From Streptomyces sp. TG1A-8 (GTDB taxonomy: Bacteria; Actinomycetota; Actinomycetes; Streptomycetales; Streptomycetaceae): 64,000 nt of DNA. The stretch is taken from assembly GCF_030499535.1 (NCBI RefSeq), contig NZ_JASTLB010000001.1, positions 5,766,001 to 5,830,000 of the forward strand, read 5' to 3'. The notes below the pieces were generated by a model that searched no databases, was not told where the DNA came from, and saw nothing but the letters and a program-made list of their open reading frames with translations. This document shows, piece after piece, positions 19,105 through 29,665 of the stretch (its first letter is position 1; every line of letters starts with the position of its first letter). The position numbers and the translations under genes are program-made.

Positions 19105-19231
19105 GCCGGCGCCGCCGCCCGCCCGCCGCACCCCCGGAGGGCACCCGGCGGAATGCCGCGGCGGCCCCCCGCGTTGCGGGGGCAGACGGCCCTCGCATCA
19201 GCCTGCAGGCGATGACCGGGCGCGGGATCGC

Positions 19232-19237
19232 TACCAT
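19232..19237 (+). promoter_or_regulatory. -10 element TACCAT for relA
   Basis: TACCAT lies 51 bp before the relA TTG and downstream of the apt terminator. It predicts a start near 19244. The short leader contains ATCCGG and its complement CCGGAT, which could pair. Confidence 0.45.
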
Positions 19238-19287
19238 GGGGTATCCGGAGCCTGACCGGGGACCCGGATCGCGCACGAGGAGCCCTC

Positions 19288-21819
19288 TTGCCAGACGAGG
19301 CCCAGCCACTGACCGCCGCCAAGCCCGAGCCCGCCTCGGCGCCCGCGGCGAAGCCCGCGCCGGACGCGTCCCACACGAAGGACTACAGGGACGCGAGGAA
19401 CGACACCCGCGGGCCGGTCGAGCACGTCCAGGCCGCGCCCGTCGAGAAGCCCGCCGAGACCGTGCGCCCCAAACCCGTCCCGCCCGTGCGCCCCGCCGCC
19501 GGCCAGCCGGCCCGCTCCGGCTCCTCCAACCGCGTCCGCGCCCGCCTGGCCCGCCTCGGCGTGCAGCGCGCGCACCCGTACAACCCGGTGCTGGAGCCGC
19601 TGCTGCGGATAGTGCGCAGCAACGACCCGAAGACCGAGAATGCGACGCTGCGCCAGATCGAGCGCGCCTACCAGGTCGCCGAGCGCTGGCACCGGGGCCA
19701 GAAGCGCAAGAGCGGCGACCCCTACATCACGCACCCGCTCGCCGTCACCACCATCCTCGCCGAGCTCGGCATGGACCCGGCCACGCTGATGGCGGGCCTG
19801 CTGCACGACACCGTCGAGGACACCGAGTACGGCCTGGACCAGCTGCGCCGCGACTTCGGCGACACCGTCGCCCTGCTCGTCGACGGCGTCACCAAGCTGG
19901 ACAAGGTCAAGTTCGGCGAGGCCGCGCAGGCCGAGACCGTGCGCAAGATGGTCGTCGCCATGGCCAAGGACCCCCGCGTCCTGGTCATCAAGCTCGCCGA
20001 CCGCCTGCACAACATGCGCACCATGCGCTACCTGAAGCGCGAGAAGCAGGAGAAGAAGGCGCGCGAGACCCTGGAGATCTACGCGCCGCTCGCCCACCGG
20101 CTGGGCATGAACACCATCAAGTGGGAGCTGGAGGACCTCGCGTTCGCGATCCTCTACCCCAAGATGTACGACGAGATCGTGCGGCTGGTGGCCGAACGGG
20201 CCCCCAAGCGCGACGAGTACCTGGCCATAGTGACCGACGAGGTCCAGTCCGACCTGCGCGCCGCCCGCATCAAGGCGACCGTCACCGGCCGCCCGAAGCA
20301 CTACTACAGCGTCTACCAGAAGATGATCGTCCGCGGTCGTGACTTCGCGGAGATCTACGACCTGGTGGGCATCCGCGTCCTCGTCGACACGGTCCGCGAC
20401 TGCTACGCCGCCCTCGGCACGGTGCACGCGCGGTGGAACCCGGTCCCCGGCCGGTTCAAGGACTACATCGCGATGCCCAAGTTCAACATGTACCAGTCGC
20501 TGCACACCACGGTGATCGGGCCCAACGGCAAGCCGGTCGAGCTGCAGATCCGCACCTTCGACATGCACCGCCGCGCCGAGTACGGCATCGCCGCCCACTG
20601 GAAGTACAAGCAGGAGGCCGTCGCCGGCGCCTCCAAGGTCCGCACCGACGTGCCGAAGGCGTCCGGCAAGGACAAGGACGCCATCAACGACATGGCGTGG
20701 CTGCGGCAGTTGCTGGACTGGCAGAAGGAGACCGAGGACCCCAGCGAGTTCCTGGAGTCCCTGCGCTTCGACCTGTCCCGCAACGAGGTCTTCGTCTTCA
20801 CGCCCAAGGGCGACGTCATCGCGCTGCCGGCCGGCGCCACCCCGGTGGACTTCGCCTACGCCGTCCACACCGAGGTCGGCCACCGCACCATAGGGGCACG
20901 GGTCAACGGCAGGCTCGTCCCGCTGGAGTCCACCCTGGACAACGGCGACCTGGTCGAGGTCTTCACCTCCAAGGCGGTCGGCGCCGCCCCCTCCCGCGAC
21001 TGGCTCGGCTTCGTCAAGTCGCCGCGCGCCCGCAACAAGATCCGGGCCTGGTTCTCCAAGGAGCGCCGGGACGAGGCGATCGAGCAGGGCAAGGACGCCA
21101 TCGTGCGGGCCATGCGCAAGCAGAACCTGCCGATCCAGCGCATCCTGACCGGCGACTCCCTCGTCACGCTCGCGCACGAGATGCGCTACTCGGACATCTC
21201 CGCGCTGTACGCCGCGATCGGCGAGGGCCACGTCTCCGCGCAGAACATCGTGCAGAAGCTCGTCCAGGCCCTCGGCGGTGAGGAGGCCGCCACCGAGGAG
21301 ATCGACGAGACGGTCCCGCCGGCCCGCGGCCGCGGCCGCAAGCGCCGCGCCAGCACGGACCCGGGCGTCGTCGTCAAGGGCGTCGACGACGTGTGGGTGA
21401 AACTGGCCCGCTGCTGCACGCCCGTGCCCGGCGACCCGATCATCGGCTTCGTGACGCGCGGCAGCGGGGTCTCGGTGCACCGCAACGACTGCGTCAACGT
21501 GGAGTCGCTGTCCCGCGAGCCGGAGCGCATCCTCGACGTCGAGTGGGCGCCCACCCAGTCCTCGGTCTTCCTGGTCGCCATCCAGGTCGAGGCGCTGGAC
21601 CGCTCCCGGTTGCTGTCGGACGTCACGCGCGTCCTGTCCGACCAGCACGTCAACATCCTCTCCGCGGCAGTCCAGACCTCCCGCGACCGGGTCGCCACCT
21701 CCCGGTTCACCTTCGAGATGGGCGATCCGAAGCACCTCGGTCACGTGCTGAAGGCCGTCCGGGGCGTGGAGGGCGTCTACGACGTCTACCGGGTCACCTC
21801 GGCGCGCAGCCGGTCGTAG
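19288..21819 (+). CDS. relA: bifunctional (p)ppGpp synthetase/hydrolase RelA/SpoT
   Basis: This long RSH enzyme of 843 residues controls the stringent response. After a Pro/Ala-rich N-terminal extension of about 80 residues comes the HD hydrolase domain, with THPLAV and an intact HDTVED (residues 173-178). It is followed by the synthetase domain with [20 protein letters not shown] and [16 protein letters not shown]. The TGS domain ([21 protein letters not shown]), a zinc-finger region with CCTPVPGD and a C-terminal ACT domain complete the protein. Intact HD residues suggest that it both makes and degrades ppGpp. The TTG at 19288 is supported by GAGGAG at 19277-19282. Confidence 0.97.
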   Translation: MPDEAQPLTAAKPEPASAPAAKPAPDASHTKDYRDARNDTRGPVEHVQAAPVEKPAETVRPKPVPPVRPAAGQPARSGSSNRVRARLARLGVQRAHPYNPVLEPLLRIVRSNDPKTENATLRQIERAYQVAERWHRGQKRKSGDPYITHPLAVTTILAELGMDPATLMAGLLHDTVEDTEYGLDQLRRDFGDTVALLVDGVTKLDKVKFGEAAQAETVRKMVVAMAKDPRVLVIKLADRLHNMRTMRYLKREKQEKKARETLEIYAPLAHRLGMNTIKWELEDLAFAILYPKMYDEIVRLVAERAPKRDEYLAIVTDEVQSDLRAARIKATVTGRPKHYYSVYQKMIVRGRDFAEIYDLVGIRVLVDTVRDCYAALGTVHARWNPVPGRFKDYIAMPKFNMYQSLHTTVIGPNGKPVELQIRTFDMHRRAEYGIAAHWKYKQEAVAGASKVRTDVPKASGKDKDAINDMAWLRQLLDWQKETEDPSEFLESLRFDLSRNEVFVFTPKGDVIALPAGATPVDFAYAVHTEVGHRTIGARVNGRLVPLESTLDNGDLVEVFTSKAVGAAPSRDWLGFVKSPRARNKIRAWFSKERRDEAIEQGKDAIVRAMRKQNLPIQRILTGDSLVTLAHEMRYSDISALYAAIGEGHVSAQNIVQKLVQALGGEEAATEEIDETVPPARGRGRKRRASTDPGVVVKGVDDVWVKLARCCTPVPGDPIIGFVTRGSGVSVHRNDCVNVESLSREPERILDVEWAPTQSSVFLVAIQVEALDRSRLLSDVTRVLSDQHVNILSAAVQTSRDRVATSRFTFEMGDPKHLGHVLKAVRGVEGVYDVYRVTSARSRS

Positions 21820-21874
21820 GGACCGCCCCCGGGTCGTGGGACCGCGCCACGCCCGCGGCCGGGCACCGCGCAGG

Positions 21875-21910
21875 CGCAGGGGCCCCGTACGTGCGTACGG
21901 GGCCCCTGCG
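21875..21910. terminator. bidirectional terminator between relA and the DUF349 gene
   Basis: A near-continuous palindrome (at least 16 bp per arm, CGCAGGGGCCCCGTAC and its complement) around the centre GTGC lies between the convergent stops at 21819 and 21933. It can terminate transcripts from both sides. Confidence 0.88.
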
Positions 21911-21932
21911 GCGCAGGTGACGGGGCGGCGGG

Positions 21933-23162
21933 TCAGCCGCCGAACTCCTGCAAGGCCTTCAGGGCCTGGTCCAGGAGGGCCTGGCGGCCCTCCAGCTCGC
22001 GCTCCAGCTTCTCCGCCCTGGCGTTGTTGCCCTGGGTGCGCGCCTGCTCGACCTGTCCCTTGAGCTTGTCCACGGCGGCCCGCAGCTGACCGGTCAGGCC
22101 CTCGGCACGCGCGCGTGCCTCCGGGTTCGTCCGGCGCCACTCGGCCTCCTCGGCCTCCTGCAGGGCCCGCTCGACCGCGTGCATCCGGCCCTCGACCCTC
22201 GGGCGGGCGTCCCGCGGCACGTGGCCGACGGCCTCCCAGCGCTCGTTGAGCGAGCGGAAGGCGGCCCGCGCGGCCTTCAGGTCCGTGATCGGCAGGAGCT
22301 TCTCGGCCTCCTCGGCCAGCTCCTCCTTCAGCTTGAGGTTCTCCGTCTGCTCCGCGTCCCGCTCGGCGAACACCGAGCTGCGGGCCGCGAAGAACACGTC
22401 CTGGGCGCCGCGGAAGCGGTCCCACAGGTCGTCCTCGTGCTCGCGCTGGGCGCGGCCCGCGGCCTTCCACTGCGCCATCAGCTCGCGGTAGCGGGCCGCC
22501 GTCGGACCCCAGTCCGTCGACCCCGACAGCGCCTCGGCCTCGGCGACCAGCCGCTCCTTGGTCCGGCGGGCCTCCTCGCGCTGCGCGTCCAGGCTCGCGA
22601 AGTGGGCCTTGCGGCGCTTGGAGAACGCCGACCGGGCGTGCGAGAAGCGGTGCCACAGCTCGTCGTCGGACTTGCGGTCCAGCCGCGGCAGGCCCTTCCA
22701 GGTGTCCACCAGTGACCGCAGCCGCTCACCGGCGGCCCGCCACTGGTCGGAGCGGGCCAGTTCCTCGGCCTCGGCGACCAGTTCCTCCTTGGCGCGGCGG
22801 GCATCGTCGGACTGCTTGGCCCGCTGCTGCTTGCGCTCCTCACGCCGGGCCTCGACCGTCTCCACGAGCTTGTCGAGGCGGGTTCGCAGCGCGTCCAGGT
22901 CGCCGACCGCGTGGTGCGCGTCCACCTGTTCGCGCAGGTGGCCGATCGCGGCCTGGGCGTCCTTCGCCGAGAGGTCGGTCGTCCGCACGCGCTTCTCGAG
23001 GAGGCCGATCTCGACCACCAGGCCCTCGTACTTGCGCTCGAAGTAGGCAAGCGCCTCCTCCGGGGAGCCGGCCGCCCAGGAACCGACGACCTTCTCGCCG
23101 TCGGCCGTACGCACGTACACGGTCCCCGTCTCGTCGACGCGGCCCCACGGGTCGCTGCTCAC
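21933..23162 (-). CDS. DUF349 repeat protein
   Basis: This 409-residue protein consists of an N-terminal segment (SSDPWGRVDETGTVYVRT) and several repeated helical units of about 70-75 residues, each with a pattern like ELVAEAEELARSDQWRAA...LVDTWKGLPRLDRKSDDELWHRF. These are DUF349 repeats, predicted long coiled coils. GTG 23162 has a strong GGAGGAGG site. It is convergent to relA and lies downstream of the cyclophilin gene on the same strand with a gap of 144 bp. The biochemical function is not known; a cytoplasmic scaffold or nucleic-acid-binding role is only a guess. Confidence 0.88.
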   Translation of the reverse strand: MSSDPWGRVDETGTVYVRTADGEKVVGSWAAGSPEEALAYFERKYEGLVVEIGLLEKRVRTTDLSAKDAQAAIGHLREQVDAHHAVGDLDALRTRLDKLVETVEARREERKQQRAKQSDDARRAKEELVAEAEELARSDQWRAAGERLRSLVDTWKGLPRLDRKSDDELWHRFSHARSAFSKRRKAHFASLDAQREEARRTKERLVAEAEALSGSTDWGPTAARYRELMAQWKAAGRAQREHEDDLWDRFRGAQDVFFAARSSVFAERDAEQTENLKLKEELAEEAEKLLPITDLKAARAAFRSLNERWEAVGHVPRDARPRVEGRMHAVERALQEAEEAEWRRTNPEARARAEGLTGQLRAAVDKLKGQVEQARTQGNNARAEKLERELEGRQALLDQALKALQEFGG

Positions 23163-23306
23163 AGCGCCTCCTCCACATGATGCCTGCGGGGGGCCTCAGC
23201 ACCCCCGGGCATCGTCCACAGTTTCGTCACGGCCAACATAGGCGACCGGCGGGTTTCCTGTCCGCATCCAGCGCGACCGAAATTGGGCAGTTGACCGTCC
23301 TGACCA

Positions 23307-24131
23307 TCAGGACTTGCCGACCGTCGCCCTGTTGATCACGACCGTCGCGTTCGGGGCACCGTCACCGGCGCCCGTGTTCTCGCCCGCGGCCGCGATCTTG
23401 TTCAGGACCTTCAGGCCCGCCGCGTCGATCGTGCCGAACGGCGTGTAGCTCGGCGGCAGCGGGCTGTCCTTGTAGACGAGGAAGAACTGGCTGCCGCCGG
23501 TGTGCTTCTGACCGGTGTTGGCCATCGCCACGGTGCCCGCCGGGTACGTGTTCCCCTTCAGGCTCTTGTCCTTCAGGTTCTCGTCCGGGATCGTGTACCC
23601 CGGGCCGCCGCTGCCGGTGCCCGTGGGGTCGCCGCACTGCAGCACGTAGATGCCGTTCGTGGTCAGGCGGTGGCACTTGGTGTGGTCGAAGTAGCCCTTG
23701 CCCGCGAGGAAGTCGAACGAGTTCACCGTGTGCGGGGCCGCCGACGCCTTCAGCGCCACGCCGATGTCGCCGCACGTCGTGGCGAGCGTCATCGTGTACT
23801 TCGCCGACGTGTCGATCGTCATCGCCGGCTCCTTCTTCCAGCTCAGCTTCTTCACCGAGCCCTTGGCCGCCTTCTCGCACGGGTCCGGGGCCTTGCTGGT
23901 CGCCGACGCGCTCGGAGTGGCGCCGGCGACCGCCTTCGCCTTGCCGTCGTCGTCGTCCTTCAGCACGCCGGTCGTGTACAGCGCGACGCTGCCGATCACG
24001 ACCACGCCGAGCACCGACGCGATCACGGAGTTGCGCATGCGTGCCCTGCGCCGTGCGCTGGTACGCCGCTGCTGCTGCCGCAAGAACTTCTCCCGGGCGA
24101 GCTGACGCCGCCGCTGCTCCTGGCTGACCAC
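23307..24131 (-). CDS. membrane-anchored cyclophilin-type peptidyl-prolyl isomerase
   Basis: The 274-residue protein has a very basic N-terminus (EQRRRQLAREKFLRQQQRRT), a single membrane anchor at about residues 35-55, a Lys/Ala/Ser linker, and an extracytoplasmic cyclophilin domain of about 165 residues. That domain contains the core FDFLAGKGYFDHTKCHRL, GGSQFFLVYKDSPLPP and YTPFGTIDAAGL. It probably speeds folding of exported proteins. GTG 24131 follows GAGGAGAG. It diverges from the MBL hydrolase gene across a 179-bp shared promoter region. Confidence 0.92.
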   Translation of the reverse strand: MVSQEQRRRQLAREKFLRQQQRRTSARRRARMRNSVIASVLGVVVIGSVALYTTGVLKDDDDGKAKAVAGATPSASATSKAPDPCEKAAKGSVKKLSWKKEPAMTIDTSAKYTMTLATTCGDIGVALKASAAPHTVNSFDFLAGKGYFDHTKCHRLTTNGIYVLQCGDPTGTGSGGPGYTIPDENLKDKSLKGNTYPAGTVAMANTGQKHTGGSQFFLVYKDSPLPPSYTPFGTIDAAGLKVLNKIAAAGENTGAGDGAPNATVVINRATVGKS

Positions 24132-24209
24132 CGGGTTCTCTCCTCATGCGTGTCGTGTGCCGACCGGTACGCGCGCGTCCTGTGAGCCGACAGCCGCGTG
24201 TAGCCCCGT

Positions 24210-24252
24210 ACCGTATATGGGTTCGCTGAGGAAACGGCACCGCCGGTAGGCT
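24210..24252. promoter_or_regulatory. divergent promoter region (cyclophilin gene / MBL gene)
   Basis: On the plus strand TAGGCT at 24247-24252 can serve as the -10 for the MBL gene, with a leader of about 50 nt. On the minus strand TACGGT at 24215-24210 can serve the cyclophilin gene. Between them lies the AT-richer CCGTATATGG. The -35 regions are weak. Confidence 0.4.
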
Positions 24253-24310
24253 CTGGACCACGGGCTGCCCGCCCGCGAGCCCTCCCGTATCGACACAACG
24301 AAGGACGATC

Positions 24311-25018
24311 GTGCTCATTGCCGGGTTCCCCGCCGGGGCCTGGGGGACGAACTGTTATCTCGTCGCCCCCGCCGCCGGTGAGGAGTGCGTGATCATCGAC
24401 CCGGGCCACCAGGCCGCCCAAGGCGTCGAGGAAGCGCTGGCGAAGCATCGGCTCAAACCCGTCGCCGTCGTCCTCACCCACGGCCACATCGACCACGTGG
24501 CCTCGGTCGTCCCCGTGTGCGGCGCGCACGGCGTACCGGCCTGGATCCACCCCGAGGACCGGTACATGATGAGCGATCCCGAGAAGGCGCTCGGGAGGTC
24601 CATCGGCATGCCGCTGATGGGCGAGCTGACCGTGGGGGAGCCGGACGACGTCGAGGAGCTGACCGACGGCGCGCGACTGCGGCTGGCCGGGCTGGAGTTC
24701 TCCGTCGCGCACGCGCCGGGCCACACCAAGGGGTCGGTGACCTTCCGGATGCCCGAGGACGCCGACGTCCCGCCGGTCCTCTTCTCCGGGGACCTGCTCT
24801 TCGCCGGCTCCGTCGGACGCACCGACCTGCCGGGCGGTTCCATGGAGGACCTGGTCGCGTCACTGGCCCGCGTGTGCCTGCCGCTCGACGACTCCACCGT
24901 GGTGCTGTCCGGCCACGGCCCCCAGACGACCATCGGCCAGGAGCGCACCGCCAACCCGTACCTGCGGCAGGTGGCCGCCGGCCAGGGCGCCCCCCGGGCT
25001 CCCCGACGAGGAATGTGA
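24311..25018 (+). CDS. metallo-beta-lactamase fold hydrolase (glyoxalase II-like)
   Basis: This 235-residue protein has all metal ligands of the family: [12 protein letters not shown], the His in [10 protein letters not shown], the bridging Asp in FSGDLLF and the last His in LSGHGPQTT. The N-terminus [12 protein letters not shown] is typical of the YcbL/glyoxalase II-like subgroup, which hydrolyses thioesters such as S-lactoylglutathione. Since actinomycetes use mycothiol, the true substrate is uncertain. GTG 24311 has GAAGGA at 24299-24304. hisS follows 13 bp after its stop and is probably cotranscribed. Confidence 0.9.
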   Translation: MLIAGFPAGAWGTNCYLVAPAAGEECVIIDPGHQAAQGVEEALAKHRLKPVAVVLTHGHIDHVASVVPVCGAHGVPAWIHPEDRYMMSDPEKALGRSIGMPLMGELTVGEPDDVEELTDGARLRLAGLEFSVAHAPGHTKGSVTFRMPEDADVPPVLFSGDLLFAGSVGRTDLPGGSMEDLVASLARVCLPLDDSTVVLSGHGPQTTIGQERTANPYLRQVAAGQGAPRAPRRGM

Positions 25019-25031
25019 CGAGAGACCTTCC

Positions 25032-26294
25032 GTGAGCACCTTCAAGGCCCCCAAGGGCACCTACGACCTGACCCCGCCCGGCTCCGCCGAGTACCTCGCG
25101 GTCCGCGAGGCGATCGCCGCCCCGCTGCGCACCTCCGGCTACGGCTACGTCGAGACGCCCGGCTTCGAGAACGTCGAGCTGTTCGCGCGCGGGGTCGGCG
25201 AGTCCACCGACATCGTGACCAAGGAGATGTACGCCTTCGAGACCAAGGGCGGCGACAAACTGGCCCTGCGCCCCGAGGGCACCGCCTCCGTGCTGCGCGC
25301 CGCGCTGGAGGCCGGCCTGCACAAGCAGGGCAACCTGCCGGTCAAGCTCTGGTACTCGGGCTCGTACTACCGCTACGAGAGGCCGCAGAAGGGCCGCTAC
25401 CGCCACTTCTCGCAGGTCGGCGCCGAGGCGATCGGCGCCGAGGACCCCGCGCTGGACGCCGAGCTGATCATCCTGGCCGACCAGGCGTACCGCTCGCTGG
25501 GCCTGCGCGGCTTCCGCATCCTGCTCAACAGCCTGGGCGACAAGGAGTGCCGGCCGGTCTACCGGGCCGTGCTCCAGGACTTCCTGCGCGGGCTGGACCT
25601 GGACGAGGACACCCTGCGCCGGGCGGAGATCAACCCGCTGCGCGTCCTCGACGACAAGCGGGAGTCGGTCCAGAAGCAGCTGACCGGCGCGCCGCTGCTG
25701 GGCGACTACCTGTGCGACGCCTGCAAGGCGTACCACGAGGAGGTCCGCGAACTGATCACCGCGGCGGGCGTGGCCTTCGAGGACGACCCGAAGCTGGTGC
25801 GCGGCCTGGACTACTACACCCGCACCACCTTCGAGTTCGTCCACGACGGCCTCGGCTCCCAGTCCGCGGTGGGCGGCGGCGGCCGGTACGACGGCCTGTC
25901 CGAGATGATCGGCGGCCCCGCACTGCCGTCCGTCGGCTGGGCCCTCGGCGTCGACCGGACGGTGCTCGCCCTGGAGGCGGAGGGCGTCCGGCTCGACCTG
26001 CCCGCCGCCACCAGCGTGTTCGCGGTCCCGCTCGGCGAGGAGGCCCGCCGGCTGCTGTTCGCCAAGGTGACCGAACTGCGCAAGGTCGGCATCGCGGCGG
26101 ACTTCTCGTACGGCGCGAAGGGCCTGAAGGGCGCCATGAAGAACGCCAACCGCAGCGGGGCCCGCTACGCGCTCGTCGCCGGCGAACGCGACCTCGCCGA
26201 GGGCATCGTCCAGCTCAAGGACATGGAGTCCGGCGAGCAGACGGCGATCGGTGTGAACGAGATCGTGGCGGAACTGGAGTCGCGGCTCGGCTGA
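25032..26294 (+). CDS. hisS: histidyl-tRNA synthetase
   Basis: HisRS of 420 residues charges tRNA-His. The class II motifs are visible: motif 1 region [11 protein letters not shown], motif 2 around [20 protein letters not shown], the histidine-specific [15 protein letters not shown] (HisA) and GGGGRYDGL (HisB), motif 3 in [16 protein letters not shown], then the anticodon-binding domain ([16 protein letters not shown]). GTG 25032 is preceded by GAGAG at 25020-25024. A terminator lies just downstream. Confidence 0.97.
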   Translation: MSTFKAPKGTYDLTPPGSAEYLAVREAIAAPLRTSGYGYVETPGFENVELFARGVGESTDIVTKEMYAFETKGGDKLALRPEGTASVLRAALEAGLHKQGNLPVKLWYSGSYYRYERPQKGRYRHFSQVGAEAIGAEDPALDAELIILADQAYRSLGLRGFRILLNSLGDKECRPVYRAVLQDFLRGLDLDEDTLRRAEINPLRVLDDKRESVQKQLTGAPLLGDYLCDACKAYHEEVRELITAAGVAFEDDPKLVRGLDYYTRTTFEFVHDGLGSQSAVGGGGRYDGLSEMIGGPALPSVGWALGVDRTVLALEAEGVRLDLPAATSVFAVPLGEEARRLLFAKVTELRKVGIAADFSYGAKGLKGAMKNANRSGARYALVAGERDLAEGIVQLKDMESGEQTAIGVNEIVAELESRLG

Positions 26295-26308
26295 GCCGGC
26301 ACGCCGAA

Positions 26309-26340
26309 GGGCGCCGGGGACCGCGACGGCCCCGGCGCCC
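26309..26340. terminator. terminator after hisS
   Basis: A perfect 11-bp stem GGGCGCCGGGG (26309-26319) pairs with 26330-26340 around a 10-base loop, 15 bp after the hisS stop. Confidence 0.8.
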
Positions 26341-26557
26341 CCGTCATGGACCGCGCACGGCGCGGGAGCCGGGGACACCCGCCGCGAAGGGGCGTCAACC
26401 CCGGGTACGGCACGTCCCCCGGCCGGCTGGAACCGCGCCGCCCCACGGCCGCTGCGCGGGCGTCCTTATGCGGATCGAACGGTGGACGCACGCACGCGTG
26501 CGGCACAATGACCGGTGCCCGAAGAAGGTCCCACACTCAAGTGACGGAATCGGCGTG

Positions 26558-27214
26558 ATGAGCAAGACGACAGTCAAGGACGTCTCCACGGAGCCCGGTC
26601 CCGAGCGTGCCGCCGAGTCGGCCCGGACGCTGGGCGGCAGCCGCGCCTTCGCGCTGCTGCTGGTCATCACCGGCGCGGCCGGACTGCTCGCCGCCTGGGT
26701 CATCACGATCGACAAGTTCGAGCTGCTCCAGGCCAAGGTGGAGGGCAGGACGTTCACCCCCGGCTGCAGCCTCAACCCGGTCGTCTCCTGCGGCAGCGTC
26801 ATGGAGAGCAAGCAGGCCGCCGCCTTCGGGTTCCCCAACCCGATGCTCGGCCTGGTCTGCTACGGCATCGTCGTCTGCGTCGGCATGAGCCTGCTGGCCC
26901 GCGCCCGCTTCCCGCGCTGGTACTGGCTGACCTTCCACCTCGGCACCCTCTTCGGCGTCGGCTTCTGCACCTGGCTGCAGTTCCAGTCCCTGTACCGGAT
27001 CAACGCCCTGTGCCTGTGGTGCTCGCTGGCCTGGGTCGCCACGATCACCATGTTCTGGTACGTCACCTCGTTCAACGTCCGCAACGGCCTGCTGCCCTCC
27101 CCGCGCCCGCTCAAGTCCTTCTTCGGCGAGTTCACCTGGGTGCTGCCGGTCCTGCACGTCGGCATCATCGGCATGCTCGTCCTGACCCGCTGGTGGGACT
27201 TCTGGACCAGCTGA
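26558..27214 (+). CDS. vitamin K epoxide reductase (VKOR) family protein
   Basis: VKOR homologues reoxidise DsbA-like thiol oxidases by passing electrons to menaquinone. The 218-residue protein has about five membrane helices, the loop cysteines in TPGCSLNPVVSCGSVMES and the active-site CLWC in a helix (INALCLWCSLAWVA). No thioredoxin domain is fused, so a separate DsbA-type partner is expected elsewhere. ATG 26558 is used (GTG 26555 is an adjacent in-frame alternative); the ribosome binding site is weak (GACGGAA). The 217-bp gap upstream contains a CGCACGCGTGCG palindrome near 26487 but no clear promoter. Confidence 0.9.
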   Translation: MSKTTVKDVSTEPGPERAAESARTLGGSRAFALLLVITGAAGLLAAWVITIDKFELLQAKVEGRTFTPGCSLNPVVSCGSVMESKQAAAFGFPNPMLGLVCYGIVVCVGMSLLARARFPRWYWLTFHLGTLFGVGFCTWLQFQSLYRINALCLWCSLAWVATITMFWYVTSFNVRNGLLPSPRPLKSFFGEFTWVLPVLHVGIIGMLVLTRWWDFWTS

Positions 27215-27261
27215 CCCGGGCCCCGGCCGGCACCCCGGACCCGGTTGCCGGTGCGGTGTTC

Positions 27262-27267
27262 TAGGGT
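27262..27267 (+). promoter_or_regulatory. -10 element TAGGGT of a probable leaderless transcript
   Basis: TAGGGT matches TAnnnT and ends 6 nt before the rarA GTG at 27274. No Shine-Dalgarno sequence precedes that GTG. The transcript would begin at the start codon. Confidence 0.55.
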
Positions 27268-27273
27268 TTCAGC

Positions 27274-28629
27274 GTGGAACCCGACCTCTTCACCGCCGCA
27301 GCCGAAGAACGCCAGGAGAAGGACCCGGCAGCCAGCCCCCTGGCGGTGCGGATGCGCCCGCGCACCCTCGACGAGGTCGTGGGCCAGCAGCACCTGCTGA
27401 GCCCCGGCTCCCCACTGCGCCGACTGGTCGGCGAGGGCTCCGGCGGCCCCGCCGGACCGTCCTCCGTGATCCTCTGGGGCCCGCCCGGCACCGGCAAGAC
27501 GACCCTCGCCTACGTCGTCTCCAAGGCCACCGACAAGCGGTTCGTGGAGCTGTCCGCGATCACCGCGGGCGTCAAGGAGGTCCGCGCGGTCATCGACGGC
27601 GCCCGCCGCGCCACCGGCGGCTTCGGCAAGGAGACCGTCCTCTTCCTGGACGAGATCCACCGCTTCAGCAAGGCCCAGCAGGACTCCCTGCTCCCGGCGG
27701 TCGAGAACCGCTGGATCACCCTGGTCGCGGCGACCACGGAGAACCCGTACTTCTCCGTCATCTCCCCGCTGCTGTCCCGCTCCCTCCTGCTCACCCTCGA
27801 ACCCCTCACCGACGACGACGTCCGCGCGCTGCTGCGGCGGGCGCTGAGCGACGAGCGGGGTCTCAAGGGCGCCGTCACCCTCCCCGGGGAGACCGAGGAG
27901 CACCTGCTGCGCATCGCCGGCGGCGACGCCCGGCGGGCGCTGACCGCCCTGGAGGCCGCCGCCGGAGCCGCCCTGGACCAGGGCGAGACCGTGATCGGCC
28001 TGCAGACGCTGGAGCGGACCGTCGACCGGGCCGCGGTGACCTACGACCGCGACGGCGACCAGCACTACGACGTCGCCAGCGCCCTGATCAAGTCCATCCG
28101 CGGCTCCGACGTCGACGCCGCCCTGCACTACCTGGCCCGCATGATCGAGGCCGGCGAGGACCCCCGGTTCATCGCCCGCCGCCTGATGATCTCCGCCAGT
28201 GAGGACATCGGCCTGGCCGACCCCAACGCGCTGCCCGTCGCCGTCGCCGCGGCCCAGGCCGTCGCCATGATCGGCTTCCCCGAGGCCGCCCTCACCCTCA
28301 GCCACGCCACCATCGCCCTCGCCCTCGCGCCCAAGTCCAACTCCGCGACCACCGCGATCGGCGCCGCCCTGGAGGACGTCCGCAAGGGCCTGACCGGGCC
28401 GGTCCCGCCGCACCTGCGCGACGGCCACTACAAGGGCGCGGCCAAGCTGGGCCACGCGCAGGGCTACGTGTACCCGCACGACCTGCCCGAGGGCATCGCC
28501 CGGCAGCAGTACGCGCCGGACGCCCTGAAGGACCGCGCGTACTACACCCCGACCCGGCACGGCGCTGAGGCGCGCTACGCGGACGCGGTGGAGTGGACGC
28601 GCAGACACCTCGGTCGTGGGCGCTCCTGA
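27274..28629 (+). CDS. rarA: replication-associated recombination protein A (RarA/MgsA AAA+ ATPase)
   Basis: RarA acts at stalled replication forks. The 451-residue protein shows Walker [15 protein letters not shown], Walker [17 protein letters not shown], sensor 1 [11 protein letters not shown] and the C-terminal tetramerisation domain with [20 protein letters not shown] and the [11 protein letters not shown] signature. The N-terminus contains [17 protein letters not shown], the usual start of this family. The gene is probably transcribed from its own leaderless promoter. It lies 59 bp after the VKOR gene and before the rpsD leader. Confidence 0.95.
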   Translation: MEPDLFTAAAEERQEKDPAASPLAVRMRPRTLDEVVGQQHLLSPGSPLRRLVGEGSGGPAGPSSVILWGPPGTGKTTLAYVVSKATDKRFVELSAITAGVKEVRAVIDGARRATGGFGKETVLFLDEIHRFSKAQQDSLLPAVENRWITLVAATTENPYFSVISPLLSRSLLLTLEPLTDDDVRALLRRALSDERGLKGAVTLPGETEEHLLRIAGGDARRALTALEAAAGAALDQGETVIGLQTLERTVDRAAVTYDRDGDQHYDVASALIKSIRGSDVDAALHYLARMIEAGEDPRFIARRLMISASEDIGLADPNALPVAVAAAQAVAMIGFPEAALTLSHATIALALAPKSNSATTAIGAALEDVRKGLTGPVPPHLRDGHYKGAAKLGHAQGYVYPHDLPEGIARQQYAPDALKDRAYYTPTRHGAEARYADAVEWTRRHLGRGRS

Positions 28630-28637
28630 GCACCCTG

Positions 28638-28984
28638 TAGGATGCTCCGGAGTGCTGAGTCCCGTGCCCGGACCTCCGCAAGGAGAACCGGCACCACCAG
28701 AGCGGGACATCCAGCCGGAACCCCACGGCCGCGAGGGCGCGGGGATCCAGGAGCGTCGCGCACCGTCGAACGGTGTCGCGGGCAGCCCACCACCACCCGG
28801 AGTCCGGGACAGGTCGGTGGGCCACTCGCGTGCTGCACGTATGTGCCCAGACCAGGGGAGCGGCTGCCCACCCGTCCACCGGACGTCCCCCGGACGTCCG
28901 CGAAGGACGAGGAGGGTTTCCCCGGCTGCGGATGCGACCTCCCCTAACCCTGGTGAAGCCGTACATCACGAAAAGAGACACACA
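28638..28984 (+). promoter_or_regulatory. long leader region of rpsD
   Basis: The 355 bp between rarA and rpsD contain no convincing gene. TAGGAT at 28638-28643 could be a -10, giving a leader of about 335 nt. The stretch is less repetitive than normal spacers and holds short pairing segments such as ACCGTCGAACGGT near 28763 and CCGGACGTCCCCCGGACGTCC near 28877. Ribosomal protein S4 controls its own operon in other bacteria, so an autoregulatory leader is plausible, but I cannot match it to a known RNA family. Confidence 0.35.
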
Positions 28985-29599
28985 GTGGCGAACCAGTCCC
29001 GCCCCAAGGTCAAGAAGTCGCGTGCCCTCGGCATCGCGCTGACCCCGAAGGCCGTCAAGTACTTCGAGGCCCGCCCCTACCCGCCGGGTGAGCACGGCCG
29101 CGGCCGCAAGCAGAACTCGGACTACAAGGTCCGTCTGCTCGAGAAGCAGCGCCTGCGCGCGCAGTACGACGTGTCCGAGCGCCAGCTCGTCCGCGCCTAC
29201 GAGCGTGCCTCCAAGGTCCAGGGCAAGACCGGTGAGGCCCTGATCATCGAGCTCGAGCGCCGCCTCGACGCGCTGGTCCTGCGTTCGGGCATCGCCCGCA
29301 CGATCTACCAGGCCCGCCAGATGGTCGTCCACGGCCACATCCAGGTCAACGGCCAGAAGGTCGACAAGCCGTCCTTCCGTGTCCGCCCGGACGACGTCGT
29401 GCAGGTCCGCGACCGCTCCAAGGACAAGACGCTCTTCCAGATCGCCCGTGAGGGCGGCTTCGCCCCCGACGGCGAGACCCCGCGCTACCTGCAGGTGAAC
29501 CTCAGGGCCCTGGCGTTCCGCCTGGACCGCGAGCCGAACCGCAAGGAGATCCCGGTGATCTGCGACGAGCAGCTCGTCGTCGAGTACTACGCCCGCTGA
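28985..29599 (+). CDS. rpsD: 30S ribosomal protein S4, zinc-free type
   Basis: S4 nucleates 30S assembly. The 204-residue protein has the S4 RNA-binding domain with [20 protein letters not shown] and [19 protein letters not shown]. The N-terminus ([20 protein letters not shown]) contains no cysteine at all, so the zinc knuckle of the canonical form is absent; this is the C-minus type found in several actinobacteria. GTG 28985 follows AAAAGAGA at 28970-28977. It stands apart from the alpha operon (rpsM-rpsK-rpoA), where rpsD is found in many bacteria. Confidence 0.97.
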   Translation: MANQSRPKVKKSRALGIALTPKAVKYFEARPYPPGEHGRGRKQNSDYKVRLLEKQRLRAQYDVSERQLVRAYERASKVQGKTGEALIIELERRLDALVLRSGIARTIYQARQMVVHGHIQVNGQKVDKPSFRVRPDDVVQVRDRSKDKTLFQIAREGGFAPDGETPRYLQVNLRALAFRLDREPNRKEIPVICDEQLVVEYYAR

Positions 29600-29624
29600 C
29601 CCCAGCCCCGGCGCAGCACCCCAG

Positions 29625-29665
29625 CCCGCCGTCCCCCCGCCCTCCCGGGCGGGCGGGGCGGCGGG
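29625..29665. terminator. terminator after rpsD
   Basis: CCCGCCG (29625-29631) pairs with CGGCGGG (29659-29665), and the inner CCCC and CGCCC runs pair with GGGG and GGGCG, giving a long GC stem with one or two unpaired bases, 26 bp after the rpsD stop. The remaining sequence to 29920 is very GC-rich and I see no gene in it. Confidence 0.75.

Noticed and set aside
19231..22656. Minus-strand reading frame of 1141 codons across relA
   Set aside because: It is antisense to the well-supported relA gene and the relA-DUF349 terminator; no domain is recognisable.
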